Below, piece after piece: positions 1 to 8,300 of a stretch of 64,000 nt of DNA. The notes beneath the pieces were generated by a model that was not told the origin of the DNA, did not search any database, and saw only the letters and a program-made list of their open reading frames with translations. This stretch comes from Chloroflexota bacterium (GTDB lineage: Bacteria; Chloroflexota; UBA11872; VXNJ01), in NCBI GenBank assembly GCA_009840625.1, contig VXNJ01000001.1, forward strand, positions 558,001-622,000, given 5' to 3'. The stretch's first letter is position 1; the number at the start of each line of letters is the position of its first letter. Both the position numbers and the translations under genes were made by a program.

Positions 1-1197
1 GCCTGGCAGCCGCTGGCCGACGAGGATTTTTCGATTTCGTCGATCCTGGCCCTGGAGGGATACGTATCGGCGCTGATCGCCGACGTCTACCATTACCGCG
101 CCGCCGACCAGAACTTCCACGCCGGATTTCACGCCTACGAATGGGTGCGCGGGCAGGAATACGATCCCTGGCGCTCGGAACCCCCCAAGAGCGATCTGGC
201 CAAGTTCACCAACGAGCACTACGACGAGCTCTGGCGCGCCAACGTGGCCCAGTTCATCGTGAATACCGAGGAATTCGCGCGGAAAGAAGACTGGTTCGCA
301 TTCAAAGTCGCCGACCTGGCCTGCGACTGGCTGAAACGCAACCGGGGGCAGGACAAGGTCTTCCTGTGGATGGACAGCTTCGACCCCCACGAGCCGTGGG
401 ACCCGCCTGCCGAATTCGACGTATACGGCGACCCCGATTACACGGGTCCACGCTACGTGATGCCCATGGGCGGGCCGGCGCGCAACTGGTACAGCGATGC
501 CGAAATCGACAACATCCGCGCTCTTTATGCCGGCGAAGCCGCGTCGGTCGATGCCGCGGTCGGCATGGTGCTTGAACAACTGCGCGAACTGGGCTATTAC
601 GACGATTCGGCAATCGTGCTGATGGGCGACCACGGTCACCCGCTGGCCGATCACGGAAAGTTCCTAAAAGGTGCCGACCGCCTCTACAACGAACAGCTGT
701 TGATACCGTTCATGGTCCGCCTGCCGGGCGGGCGCGGCGCCAGGCGCACTTCAGCCATTTGTCAATATCAGGACCTGCTCCCCACGTTGTTGGAAGTGGC
801 CGGGCTCGGAAATTGCACCGCTGACATGCACGGCCGGAGCTTCCTGCCAGTTCTTGAAGGCGACACCGACCATCACCGCGATGCAATCATCTGCGGTTAT
901 CACGAGGCGTTCGACCGGGTAATCCGCAACGACCGCTGGAGCCTTGTTCTGCGGCCCGCCGGTGAGGGCGATGAGCTGTACGACCTGCAAGCAGATCCCG
1001 GTGAGCGAACCAATCTTCGTTCCGGAAACGACGAGCTGGCCCGCGACATGCTGGCGGGCTTCGGCCGCATGTACTTTGACCACCTTCGCCGCGAGGCGCA
1101 GGGACGTCGACACGGCCTTGAGAGCAACGGTCGCAATCTGGGCGTCTGGGGTCCGCCAACCGGCGATCCGGCCGCGCGGCCGTTCATCCGCCGCTAG
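1..1197 (+). CDS. Sulfatase-family hydrolase, C-terminal part (5' end outside window)
   Basis: The reading frame is open from base 1, so the N-terminal metal ligands and nucleophile motif lie outside the window and the catalytic type cannot be read. What remains shows the alkaline phosphatase/sulfatase fold: a conserved segment SFDPHEPWDPP near base 379, and a metal-site motif MGDHGHPLADHGK near base 622 with the Asp-His pair. The C-terminal part ends with the usual ELYDLQADPGERTNL substrate-proximal segment. The SFDPHEPWDPP block is shared with the two complete genes at 5239 and 6785, so this is probably a third member of that subfamily. It is followed after 3 bases by the Gfo/Idh gene, suggesting co-transcription. 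Natural substrate unknown. Confidence 0.9.
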   Translation, partial: AWQPLADEDFSISSILALEGYVSALIADVYHYRAADQNFHAGFHAYEWVRGQEYDPWRSEPPKSDLAKFTNEHYDELWRANVAQFIVNTEEFARKEDWFAFKVADLACDWLKRNRGQDKVFLWMDSFDPHEPWDPPAEFDVYGDPDYTGPRYVMPMGGPARNWYSDAEIDNIRALYAGEAASVDAAVGMVLEQLRELGYYDDSAIVLMGDHGHPLADHGKFLKGADRLYNEQLLIPFMVRLPGGRGARRTSAICQYQDLLPTLLEVAGLGNCTADMHGRSFLPVLEGDTDHHRDAIICGYHEAFDRVIRNDRWSLVLRPAGEGDELYDLQADPGERTNLRSGNDELARDMLAGFGRMYFDHLRREAQGRRHGLESNGRNLGVWGPPTGDPAARPFIRR

Positions 1198-1200
1198 CCC

Positions 1201-2310
1201 ATGGCGCTCAGGCTGGCGATCATCGGCGCCGGCCCGGCCGGGGCGCAGGTGATGTACCCCCCGGCGCTGGCCGGCAGCGACCGATTCGAAGTGGCCTGGG
1301 TCTACGACCCGGACCGCAAGAACAGCGCCGCGCTGGTCGACGCTATCGGCCAAGGCCGGCCGGCCGCCAGCCTGCAGGAAGCGCTCACCGATGGGGTTGA
1401 GGCGGCCATCATCGCCTCGCCGGTCCAGTTTCATCGGCCGCAGGCGATAGCCGCCTTGGAATCGGGCCTGCACGTTCTGGTTGAAAAACCGATGGCGCGC
1501 ACGCTCTCCGGATGCCGGGCGATCCAGCGGGCGGCGGCGGCCGCCGGCAGGGTCCTGATGGTCGGATTCATGAAGCGGTTCGACCGCAGCTTCGAGCGCG
1601 CCACTGAAATGGTCGCCGGTGGCGAGCTGGGAACGATGATCGAGGTCCGCTGTGATTGGTCGCACCGTTCGCCGTTTCCGGCCCACGAATCGCGAGCTCA
1701 CCCCCAAACCTGGGGCGGGACCTTCCAGGACCACGGATCGCACACGATCGACCTTTGTCGTCTCTGGCTGGGTGATATCGAGCAGGTGTCGGCCGAGATG
1801 AAGATCGCGTTCGGGGAACGCCACAACGAGGATGTCGGCGCGGCCATCTGCCTGCACGCGCAAGGCGCGATCTCAACCCACAATATTTCCAGGGTGCACA
1901 CGGGGCGGATGATGGAGAGTTACGACCTCGTAGGAACGCGCGGCCGCCTGCGGATCCAGTATTCCGGTCGGGCCAGCTACGCCTCGGCCGATCCGTTCCA
2001 GATGACGTTTTTCGGGCCCGGCGGAACGACTCGCGACCTGACGGTGCGACCGCTGGCAAACATTCGGGCCGAAATCGCCCGCAACGGTCGCTACGCCCGT
2101 GAGTTGAACCACTTTGCCGACTGCATCGCGGGCGAAGCTGAAAACCGTGCCCCGGGCGACGCCGGATCGGCCGCGGTGGAGGCAGTCAACGCAGCGTTCG
2201 CATCGGCCGCCAGCGGCGCCAAGGTCACCCTGCCGCTGCAGGTCGAGCCCGACCTGGCGGCCTTCTTCGAGGCGCTCAGGAACGGCGCCAGGGACAGGGA
2301 CCGGCGATGA
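1201..2310 (+). CDS. Gfo/Idh/MocA-family NAD(P)-dependent oxidoreductase
   Basis: Predicted cytoplasmic sugar or cyclitol dehydrogenase of 369 residues, the usual family length. An N-terminal Rossmann fold carries GAGPAG at residues 9-14, and the family signature EKP sits at 95-97 (HVLVEKPMAR), its Lys being part of the catalytic site. The C-terminal domain has GGTFQDHGSH near 172-181, where Asp and His usually complete the active site. The gene sits directly behind a sulfatase and overlaps the next gene by 4 bases (ATGA), so sulfate-ester removal followed by oxidation of the sugar is a plausible order of reactions. Substrate cannot be read from sequence. Confidence 0.9.
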   Translation: MALRLAIIGAGPAGAQVMYPPALAGSDRFEVAWVYDPDRKNSAALVDAIGQGRPAASLQEALTDGVEAAIIASPVQFHRPQAIAALESGLHVLVEKPMARTLSGCRAIQRAAAAAGRVLMVGFMKRFDRSFERATEMVAGGELGTMIEVRCDWSHRSPFPAHESRAHPQTWGGTFQDHGSHTIDLCRLWLGDIEQVSAEMKIAFGERHNEDVGAAICLHAQGAISTHNISRVHTGRMMESYDLVGTRGRLRIQYSGRASYASADPFQMTFFGPGGTTRDLTVRPLANIRAEIARNGRYARELNHFADCIAGEAENRAPGDAGSAAVEAVNAAFASAASGAKVTLPLQVEPDLAAFFEALRNGARDRDRR

Positions 2311-4067
2311 ACGGGGCTGGGTTACTCGTGCGCGGCCTGGCCGCACACGGGGTCGAGCACGTCTTCGGCCACCCCGGCCACGGCAACACCAACATTTTGG
2401 ACGCCCTCCTGGACGAGCCGGGAATCAGGTTCCACCTGGTCCGCCACGAGCAGGCCGCCGCACACATCGCCGACGGCTACGCGCGAGTCGCCGGCAAGGT
2501 CGGAGTCTGTACCGGATCGGTCGGACCGGGGGCGACCAACCTCCTGATGGGGGTTGCGACCGCCATGTCGACCTCCTCGCCGGTGCTGGCGTTGATCGGA
2601 TCTCCGATCCGGGACTGGCTGGGCCGCGGGCAGCTGCAGGAGACTTCGCGGCCCGATTCGTCGGGAATCGATCAGGCATTCATGCAGATGTACCAGCCGG
2701 TTACCAAGCGGGTCTGGTCCTGCTGGTCGACCGATCAGATCGCGCCGGCGCTGCGCAAAGCGTTCACAACCGCCCAGGTGGGAAGACCGGGGCCGGTGGC
2801 GATTGAGATCCCCTGGGACGTGCAGGCGGCGGCGGCGGCCGGGAGTGTCGAACCGCCGGATTCGGCATTGGTCCGGGCCCGTCCGCGGGCCGGAAAGTCG
2901 GAGACCGCGGCGGCGGCCAAGGCGCTGGCCGAGGCCGAATTTCCGCTGATTCTGGTAGGCAACGGGGCGCGGCGGTCCGGCGCCGCAGCCGAGGTGATCG
3001 CGCTGGCCGAGCTGCTTGGCGCACCCATTTCCTCATCGTTCGTGGCCAAGGGACTGATTCCCGAAGACCACCCGCTGAGCGTCGGTATCTGCGGATGGCT
3101 TGGCCACCCGGTCGCCCACGAGCTGATCCGCGAACACGCCGACGTGATCCTGGCCGTGGGGCACCGATTCTCGGACCAGTCCACCAGCTGGTGGACGGAA
3201 GGCCGGCCGTTCGTTCCCCAGAACAGAATCATCCAGGTCGACGTCGAACCCCGCGAAATCGCCCGGACCTGGCCGGCCGAGACGGCCCTGGTGGGCGACG
3301 CCCGGGCGGTTCTGAGCGACCTGCTCGACCGGTTGTCGGACCTGGGCGGCCGCCCGGGGGCCCCAGAATCACGCCGATTGGTCGAGCGCGCCAAATCGTC
3401 TTACAAGCTCGAGTTGCCGGATCCCGACGCCGAGCCGATGAACCCGCTGCGCATCGCCGATCAGGTCCGCCGGATCCTTCCGCGGCGATCGCTGCTTTCG
3501 ATCGACACCGGCAACCACGCCCACTATTTCTCGTTCAACTTCCCAATCCTGGAAGGCGGGGAATTCCTGAACCCGGGCGGGTGGACGCCGATGGGCTGGG
3601 GACCGACCGCGATCATCGGCGCAGCCCTGGCCAAACCAGGGCTGCCGGCAGTCTCGATCACCGGCGACGGCGGATTCCTGATGGTCTGCCAGGAGATCGG
3701 CACCGCGGTCGAGATGGGCCTGCCGATCGTCTGGCTGGTCTTCAATAACGGCGTACTGGCGGCGATCCGGGAGGGCCAGAAGGCCGATTTCGCGGGTCGC
3801 ACGATCGGTACCGAATTCCAGGTGTCCACCGACTTCGCGACTCTGGCCCGGGCGCTGGGCGCCGAGGGGTTGCGGGTGAACCGGCATTCTGAATTCGACG
3901 GGGCGTTCGAGCACGCGCTGCGGCTTGGCGGACCCTGCGTTCTGGACCTGGCGATCGATCCCGACGCCGATCACCCGCCGGTCGCCGGGTCCTGGTTCGA
4001 ACCCGGCCGCGGCGAGCCGGCCGCGCAGCCGCGCGGCGGGGAACTGCTCTACACCGGCGCCGCCTGA
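2307..4067 (+). CDS. ThDP-dependent enzyme, acetolactate synthase-like
   Basis: A 586-residue member of the pyruvate-oxidase/acetolactate-synthase family with all three domains. The N-terminal pyrimidine-binding domain has the catalytic glutamate at E48 (RHEQAA). The central domain is around residues 190-345. The C-terminal pyrophosphate-binding domain has the GDG...NN motif (GDG 453-455, NN 480-481). Length fits acetolactate synthase, but no regulatory IlvN subunit or other ilv gene lies nearby; the gene is translationally coupled to a sugar-type dehydrogenase. Known relatives include IolD-type diketone hydrolases, sulfoacetaldehyde acetyltransferase and oxalyl-CoA decarboxylase. Context favours a catabolic lyase over branched-chain amino acid synthesis, but the reaction is not assigned. 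Confidence 0.85.
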   Translation: MNGAGLLVRGLAAHGVEHVFGHPGHGNTNILDALLDEPGIRFHLVRHEQAAAHIADGYARVAGKVGVCTGSVGPGATNLLMGVATAMSTSSPVLALIGSPIRDWLGRGQLQETSRPDSSGIDQAFMQMYQPVTKRVWSCWSTDQIAPALRKAFTTAQVGRPGPVAIEIPWDVQAAAAAGSVEPPDSALVRARPRAGKSETAAAAKALAEAEFPLILVGNGARRSGAAAEVIALAELLGAPISSSFVAKGLIPEDHPLSVGICGWLGHPVAHELIREHADVILAVGHRFSDQSTSWWTEGRPFVPQNRIIQVDVEPREIARTWPAETALVGDARAVLSDLLDRLSDLGGRPGAPESRRLVERAKSSYKLELPDPDAEPMNPLRIADQVRRILPRRSLLSIDTGNHAHYFSFNFPILEGGEFLNPGGWTPMGWGPTAIIGAALAKPGLPAVSITGDGGFLMVCQEIGTAVEMGLPIVWLVFNNGVLAAIREGQKADFAGRTIGTEFQVSTDFATLARALGAEGLRVNRHSEFDGAFEHALRLGGPCVLDLAIDPDADHPPVAGSWFEPGRGEPAAQPRGGELLYTGAA

Positions 4068-4187
4068 TCCTGCCAAGGCGACGGCCTGGCCCGGCGAAAA
4101 TGTCAATGGTGGGGTCCGGTTTTCTGCAGCCTAGCCCGTCCGAATCCACTAGTCCCCGATTCCAGGCCAATCCGAACAGGTCGCCCC

Positions 4188-5198
4188 ATGGTCCGAAGCT
4201 GGCAATTTGACGATTACGCAATCGACGCGCTCACTCAGGTCGAAAAAGGCCGGCCCCCGCTCGGCGAGAGCGACGTCCGCGTGGCAGTGCGCGCCGTGAG
4301 CCTGAATTACCGCGACCTCTTGGTGCTTGAGGGGTGGGTCAGCCGCGACCTGGAACTGCCGGTGGTTCCGCTGTCGGACTTTTCCGGCGACGTCATTGAC
4401 GTCGGGGCCGGCGTATCCGAGTTTTCGGCCGGTGACGGGGTCGTGAGCAACTACGTGGCCGACTGGCAGGATGGGCCGTTCCAGGACCGGTACCTGCAAA
4501 CCACGCTCGGCACCCCCGGCCCCGGCGTGGCGGCGACCGAATTGGTCCTGCCGGAAACCGCCCTGGTGGCCAAGCCGTCCAATCTCACTCACGCAGAGGG
4601 CGCTACCCTGCCGATCGCCGCTCTGACTGCCTGGTCCGGACTTCACGCCGGCGATCCGCTGGGGCCGGGAAGCACCGTGCTGGCGCTGGGCACCGGCGGG
4701 GTATCTGTTGTAGGCCTCCAAATGGCCAAGGCGATGGGCGCCCGAACCATCATCACCAGCAAGGACGACGAAAAACTGGCGACCGTGGCCGGGCTGGGTG
4801 TCGATCACGGAATCAACTATCGGACCCACCCCGAATGGGCGCGACAGGTGCGTGAAATAACCGACGGGCGGGGCGTGGACCTGGTCCTCGAGGCGGGCGG
4901 CGCACAGACCCTGAACCAGTCGCTGCGCAGCCTGCGCGCGGCCGGAACCGCGGCGCTGTTCGGAGTCTTGACCGGACCCTCCGGCGAGATCGAGACGAGG
5001 ACGATACTGGCGCGCCGCCTGAACGTCTGCGGCATTTATGTCGATTCGCGGGCAGAGTTCAAGCGCATGAACCAATTCATCGAAAAGGTCGGCTACAAAC
5101 CCTATATCGGGCAGGAGTTTGAATTCGACGGGCTGCCGGAGGCGTTTGCGGCGATGAAGAACCAGTCGCATATCGGCAAGATAGTAGCGACGGTCTGA
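4188..5198 (+). CDS. Zinc-free MDR oxidoreductase, quinone-reductase-like
   Basis: A 336-residue medium-chain dehydrogenase/reductase with a GroES-like N-terminal half and a nucleotide-binding half carrying LGTGGVSVVGLQ near residue 165. The place where zinc alcohol dehydrogenases have GHE reads PLSDFSG, and no structural-zinc Cys cluster is present, so this belongs with zinc-independent quinone or enoyl reductases. It probably reduces an electrophilic carbonyl or enone with NADPH. It lies 120 bases after the ThDP gene and 40 bases before the sulfatase-like gene at 5239, all on the same strand. The 120-base gap shows no convincing regulatory element. Confidence 0.85.
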   Translation: MVRSWQFDDYAIDALTQVEKGRPPLGESDVRVAVRAVSLNYRDLLVLEGWVSRDLELPVVPLSDFSGDVIDVGAGVSEFSAGDGVVSNYVADWQDGPFQDRYLQTTLGTPGPGVAATELVLPETALVAKPSNLTHAEGATLPIAALTAWSGLHAGDPLGPGSTVLALGTGGVSVVGLQMAKAMGARTIITSKDDEKLATVAGLGVDHGINYRTHPEWARQVREITDGRGVDLVLEAGGAQTLNQSLRSLRAAGTAALFGVLTGPSGEIETRTILARRLNVCGIYVDSRAEFKRMNQFIEKVGYKPYIGQEFEFDGLPEAFAAMKNQSHIGKIVATV

Positions 5199-5238
5199 CC
5201 AAACAAATGCAGATTACCGGCAAGGCGGGAGATTGAGC

Positions 5239-6723
5239 ATGAACGTCGTACTCATCATGAACGACACCTGGCGCTACGACCACGTGCGCGCCAACGGCAA
5301 CGACTGGATCTCGACCCCGAACCTAGACGGGTTTGCAGCCGAATCGGCGGTGTTCGACCGTTCCTACATCGGATCGTTTGCGACCATACCCTGCCGTCAC
5401 GATTTGATGAAAGGCCGCTACGGCGAGCCCCTGCACTACTGGCGCCCGCTGCAGTGGGACTGCCTGACGTTGCCCGAAGTGCTGCGCGCCAACGGCTACG
5501 TCACGATGCTGATCAACGACACCCCGCACATGATCAATTACGGTTTCGGTTTTGACCGGCCGTTCCACGCTTGGCAAATGATTCGCGGCAATGAAGTAGA
5601 CCGGTTTCGCACCGACTGGTTCCGCGAATGGAGGCTCGGCAACATGGACAAATTTCGCACGAGCGCCGGGATGGCCCAGTTTTACCGCCAGACCCACGAC
5701 AAGTTCCTCGAGGAACAGTTCTTCGCTCCGATGGTCATGGATGCGGCCTGCACCTGGCTGGAGCGCAATCACAACCACGACAAGTTCTTTCTCTGGGTCG
5801 ACTCCTTCGACCCCCACGAACCCTGGGATCCGCCGCAGCACTACCGGGACATGTACGCACCCGACTACGACGGGGTGGAAGTGGTCTGGCCGGCCTATTG
5901 CCGATCCTCGGACGTGTACACCCCCGAAGAGCAGGAGCACATCGGAAAGCTCTTTGCGGCCGAATGCACGATGTGCGACACCCACATCGGGCGCGTGCTG
6001 ACCACGATCGACAACCTGGGCCTGCGCGAGAACACGGTCGTGGTGATCATGTCCGATCACGGCCACTACTTCGGCGAGCACGACCAGCAGTCCAAGTCCG
6101 GCCCACTATACGAAGAGGTCTCACATCAGATCCTGATGATCAGGCACCCGCACGGAATAGGGTCAGGCGAACGCTTTCAGGCCCTTACCCAGCCGGCCGA
6201 TTTCGCCCCCACGGTCCTTGAAATGCTCGGAATCGAGGCCCCGGCCGAAATGGGTATCCAGGGCAGATCGCTGCTGCCGCAGATGGCCGGTTCCAACGAG
6301 ATTCATCGTCCGGTGGCCGTGTCCGGCACGTTCCCGTACGAAATCCTGCCGGTCGGCGATCCGACCTACGCCGGGCGAAGAGTCCCGGCCCCAATGGTGG
6401 AACCGGGCTGGACCCCGCTGACAGTCACCGGCCCGGAGTACGCGTTGATCGCCTACCCGGAACGGGAGCGCAACGAGGTTTATCACCTGCCCAGCGATCC
6501 GGGCATGACCAGCAACATCGTGGACGCAAACCGCGAACGCGAGCAGGAACTACACCGGGAGTTGATGGCCTTCCTGGAGACCCACGACAGCCCGGAATGG
6601 ATCAAGCGGATCTACGGCGACGGTCCGGCCGGGGTGCAGGTTCCCGACATCGACGAACACCTCAAGCTGGTGCGTCAACGCGGCATGCCGTTCACCGTCA
6701 CCCTGGACGGTTCGGTCCTCTGA
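5239..6723 (+). CDS. Sulfatase-like hydrolase with Thr at the nucleophile position
   Basis: A full-length member of the alkaline phosphatase/sulfatase superfamily, 494 residues from ATG 5239. That start is preceded by GGGAG; a TTG two codons upstream is the alternative. The N-terminal metal site reads IMNDTWRYDH. At the catalytic Cys/Ser-x-Pro-x-Arg motif it reads T49-I-P-C-R53, followed by HDLMKGR in place of the usual LxTGR. Threonine cannot be converted to formylglycine, so classical sulfatase chemistry is unlikely. The C-terminal metal site MSDHGHYFGEHD is intact. Thr nucleophiles are known elsewhere in this superfamily, for example in nucleotide pyrophosphatases and phosphopentomutases. 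A phospho- or other ester hydrolase is possible. No signal peptide is visible. Confidence 0.88.
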   Translation: MNVVLIMNDTWRYDHVRANGNDWISTPNLDGFAAESAVFDRSYIGSFATIPCRHDLMKGRYGEPLHYWRPLQWDCLTLPEVLRANGYVTMLINDTPHMINYGFGFDRPFHAWQMIRGNEVDRFRTDWFREWRLGNMDKFRTSAGMAQFYRQTHDKFLEEQFFAPMVMDAACTWLERNHNHDKFFLWVDSFDPHEPWDPPQHYRDMYAPDYDGVEVVWPAYCRSSDVYTPEEQEHIGKLFAAECTMCDTHIGRVLTTIDNLGLRENTVVVIMSDHGHYFGEHDQQSKSGPLYEEVSHQILMIRHPHGIGSGERFQALTQPADFAPTVLEMLGIEAPAEMGIQGRSLLPQMAGSNEIHRPVAVSGTFPYEILPVGDPTYAGRRVPAPMVEPGWTPLTVTGPEYALIAYPERERNEVYHLPSDPGMTSNIVDANREREQELHRELMAFLETHDSPEWIKRIYGDGPAGVQVPDIDEHLKLVRQRGMPFTVTLDGSVL

Positions 6724-6784
6724 ATTCGCCAAACCCAGCGTTGCCAATACCGGTAATACCTCCGACCACTCTTAGGAATTCACC

Positions 6785-8263
6785 TTGAACGTCATCCTGA
6801 TCATGAACGACACGCTGCGTTACGACCACGTCGGCGCCAACGGGAACCCCTGGATCTCAACTCCAAACCTGGACGCGTTCGCGGCCGAGGCGGCCGTATT
6901 CGACAACAACCACCTCTGCTCGTTCCCCACGGTTCCCAATCGCCATGAAATGATGAAGGGCCGCCACGGCAACCCCTTCCAGGCGTGGCGACCGCTGGAG
7001 TGGGGGGCGATGACGTTGCCCAAGGCCCTGCGACTAGCCGGCTACGAAACGATGTTCATCCACGACACCCCGCATCTGGCCAACTTCGGGTACGGGTTCG
7101 ACCGGCCGTTTTCCGGCTGGGAATTCGTCCGCGGGAACGAGGCCGACCGCTGGCGGACCGACTATTTCTCAGAGTTGCAGGTTCCCGGCGGCGGCAAGTT
7201 CACCTGGGACCAGCAGGCCACCCATGAATACCGCAACTACCGCCACATGCGACGCGAGGAGGACCAATGCGTAGCCCGGGTGATGTCGGCCGCCTGCGAG
7301 TGGCTGGATCACAACGCCGGGCACGAGAAGTTCTTCCTCTGGATCGATTCCTTCGATCCCCACGAGCCGTGGGACCCGCCCCAGCACTACGTCGACATGT
7401 ACGATCCCGGTTACGAAGGCGTGAAGATCACCTGGCCGTCTTTTGGGGAAGTCGCCGACAAGTTCAGTCCGGCCGAGCAGCGCAACGTCAAGGCCCTGTA
7501 CGCCGGCGAGGTGACGCTGATGGACCGCTGGATCGGCCGGGTGCTGGAGAAGATCGACGACCTGGGGCTGCGCGAGAAAACCGCCGTGATCATCATGTCC
7601 GACCACGGATTCGATTTCTTCGAGCACGGCTACGTCGGCAAGCGGGCAATCTATCCCGAGGTGGTTCGCACCGTCCAGATGGTCCGCCTTCCGGACGGAG
7701 CGGGCGCCGGGAGCCGGATCGCCCAACTTACCCAGCACCCAGACTTTGCGCCTTCGGTATTCGACCTGACCGGAGTAGAGGTTCCGGAGGGGATGGACAT
7801 ACAGGGCAGATCCTGGGTCCCGCTGCTGAGCGGCGGCGGGTACGAGGCACGGACGGCAACCGTTTCCGGCAACGGTCCTTCCTACTTTGACGCGAGAAGC
7901 CCGTTCGCCGCGGCCTTGGCGGGACGGTTCACGGGCTGGTCGCCGCTACAGGTGACCGACGGACGCTGGTGGCTGGTTGACAACGCCGACCCGGGGATGC
8001 GCGAACTCTATGACGTCGACGCCGATCCGGATACCCAGGTCAATCTGTACGGCCAGGAGCCCGATCATTACGCGCGGTTGCACGCAGAGCTGATTTCATT
8101 CCTGGAGCAGTCGCAGGCCCCCGAAATTGCTATCAAACTGTTCCGCGACGGGCCGGACGGGATCGATCCGAAGCAGGGTGCCGCGGTCTTTGCCCCGGGC
8201 ATGTTCCCGGATGGAGTTCCAATGAACACCGTCCGCCCCGGCAACGTCGTCCGACGAGACTGA
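6785..8263 (+). CDS. Sulfatase-like hydrolase, tandem paralogue with Thr nucleophile
   Basis: A 492-residue paralogue of the preceding gene, starting at TTG 6785 with AGGAA six bases upstream. The two proteins match closely through the N-terminal 130 residues, including NDTxRYDH, GNxWISTPNLD and RPF. The nucleophile motif is T49-V-P-N-R53 followed by HEMMKGR, so this copy also lacks the Cys/Ser needed for formylglycine. The second metal motif is MSDHGFDFFEHG, and the SFDPHEPWDPP block is present near residue 185. Conservation of Thr in both copies argues against a random loss. The pair probably arose by duplication and may act on related substrates. Probably co-transcribed with its neighbours. 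Confidence 0.88.
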   Translation: MNVILIMNDTLRYDHVGANGNPWISTPNLDAFAAEAAVFDNNHLCSFPTVPNRHEMMKGRHGNPFQAWRPLEWGAMTLPKALRLAGYETMFIHDTPHLANFGYGFDRPFSGWEFVRGNEADRWRTDYFSELQVPGGGKFTWDQQATHEYRNYRHMRREEDQCVARVMSAACEWLDHNAGHEKFFLWIDSFDPHEPWDPPQHYVDMYDPGYEGVKITWPSFGEVADKFSPAEQRNVKALYAGEVTLMDRWIGRVLEKIDDLGLREKTAVIIMSDHGFDFFEHGYVGKRAIYPEVVRTVQMVRLPDGAGAGSRIAQLTQHPDFAPSVFDLTGVEVPEGMDIQGRSWVPLLSGGGYEARTATVSGNGPSYFDARSPFAAALAGRFTGWSPLQVTDGRWWLVDNADPGMRELYDVDADPDTQVNLYGQEPDHYARLHAELISFLEQSQAPEIAIKLFRDGPDGIDPKQGAAVFAPGMFPDGVPMNTVRPGNVVRRD

Positions 8264-8300
8264 TTCTGCGTACCCAATAAGAGAAGCCACCCAGCAAAAC

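Noticed and set aside
751-1863. Long minus-strand frame (370 residues) opposite the sulfatase and Gfo/Idh genes
   Set aside because: It is the antisense of two clear protein families, spans their junction and has no recognisable motif. High GC makes such shadow frames common.
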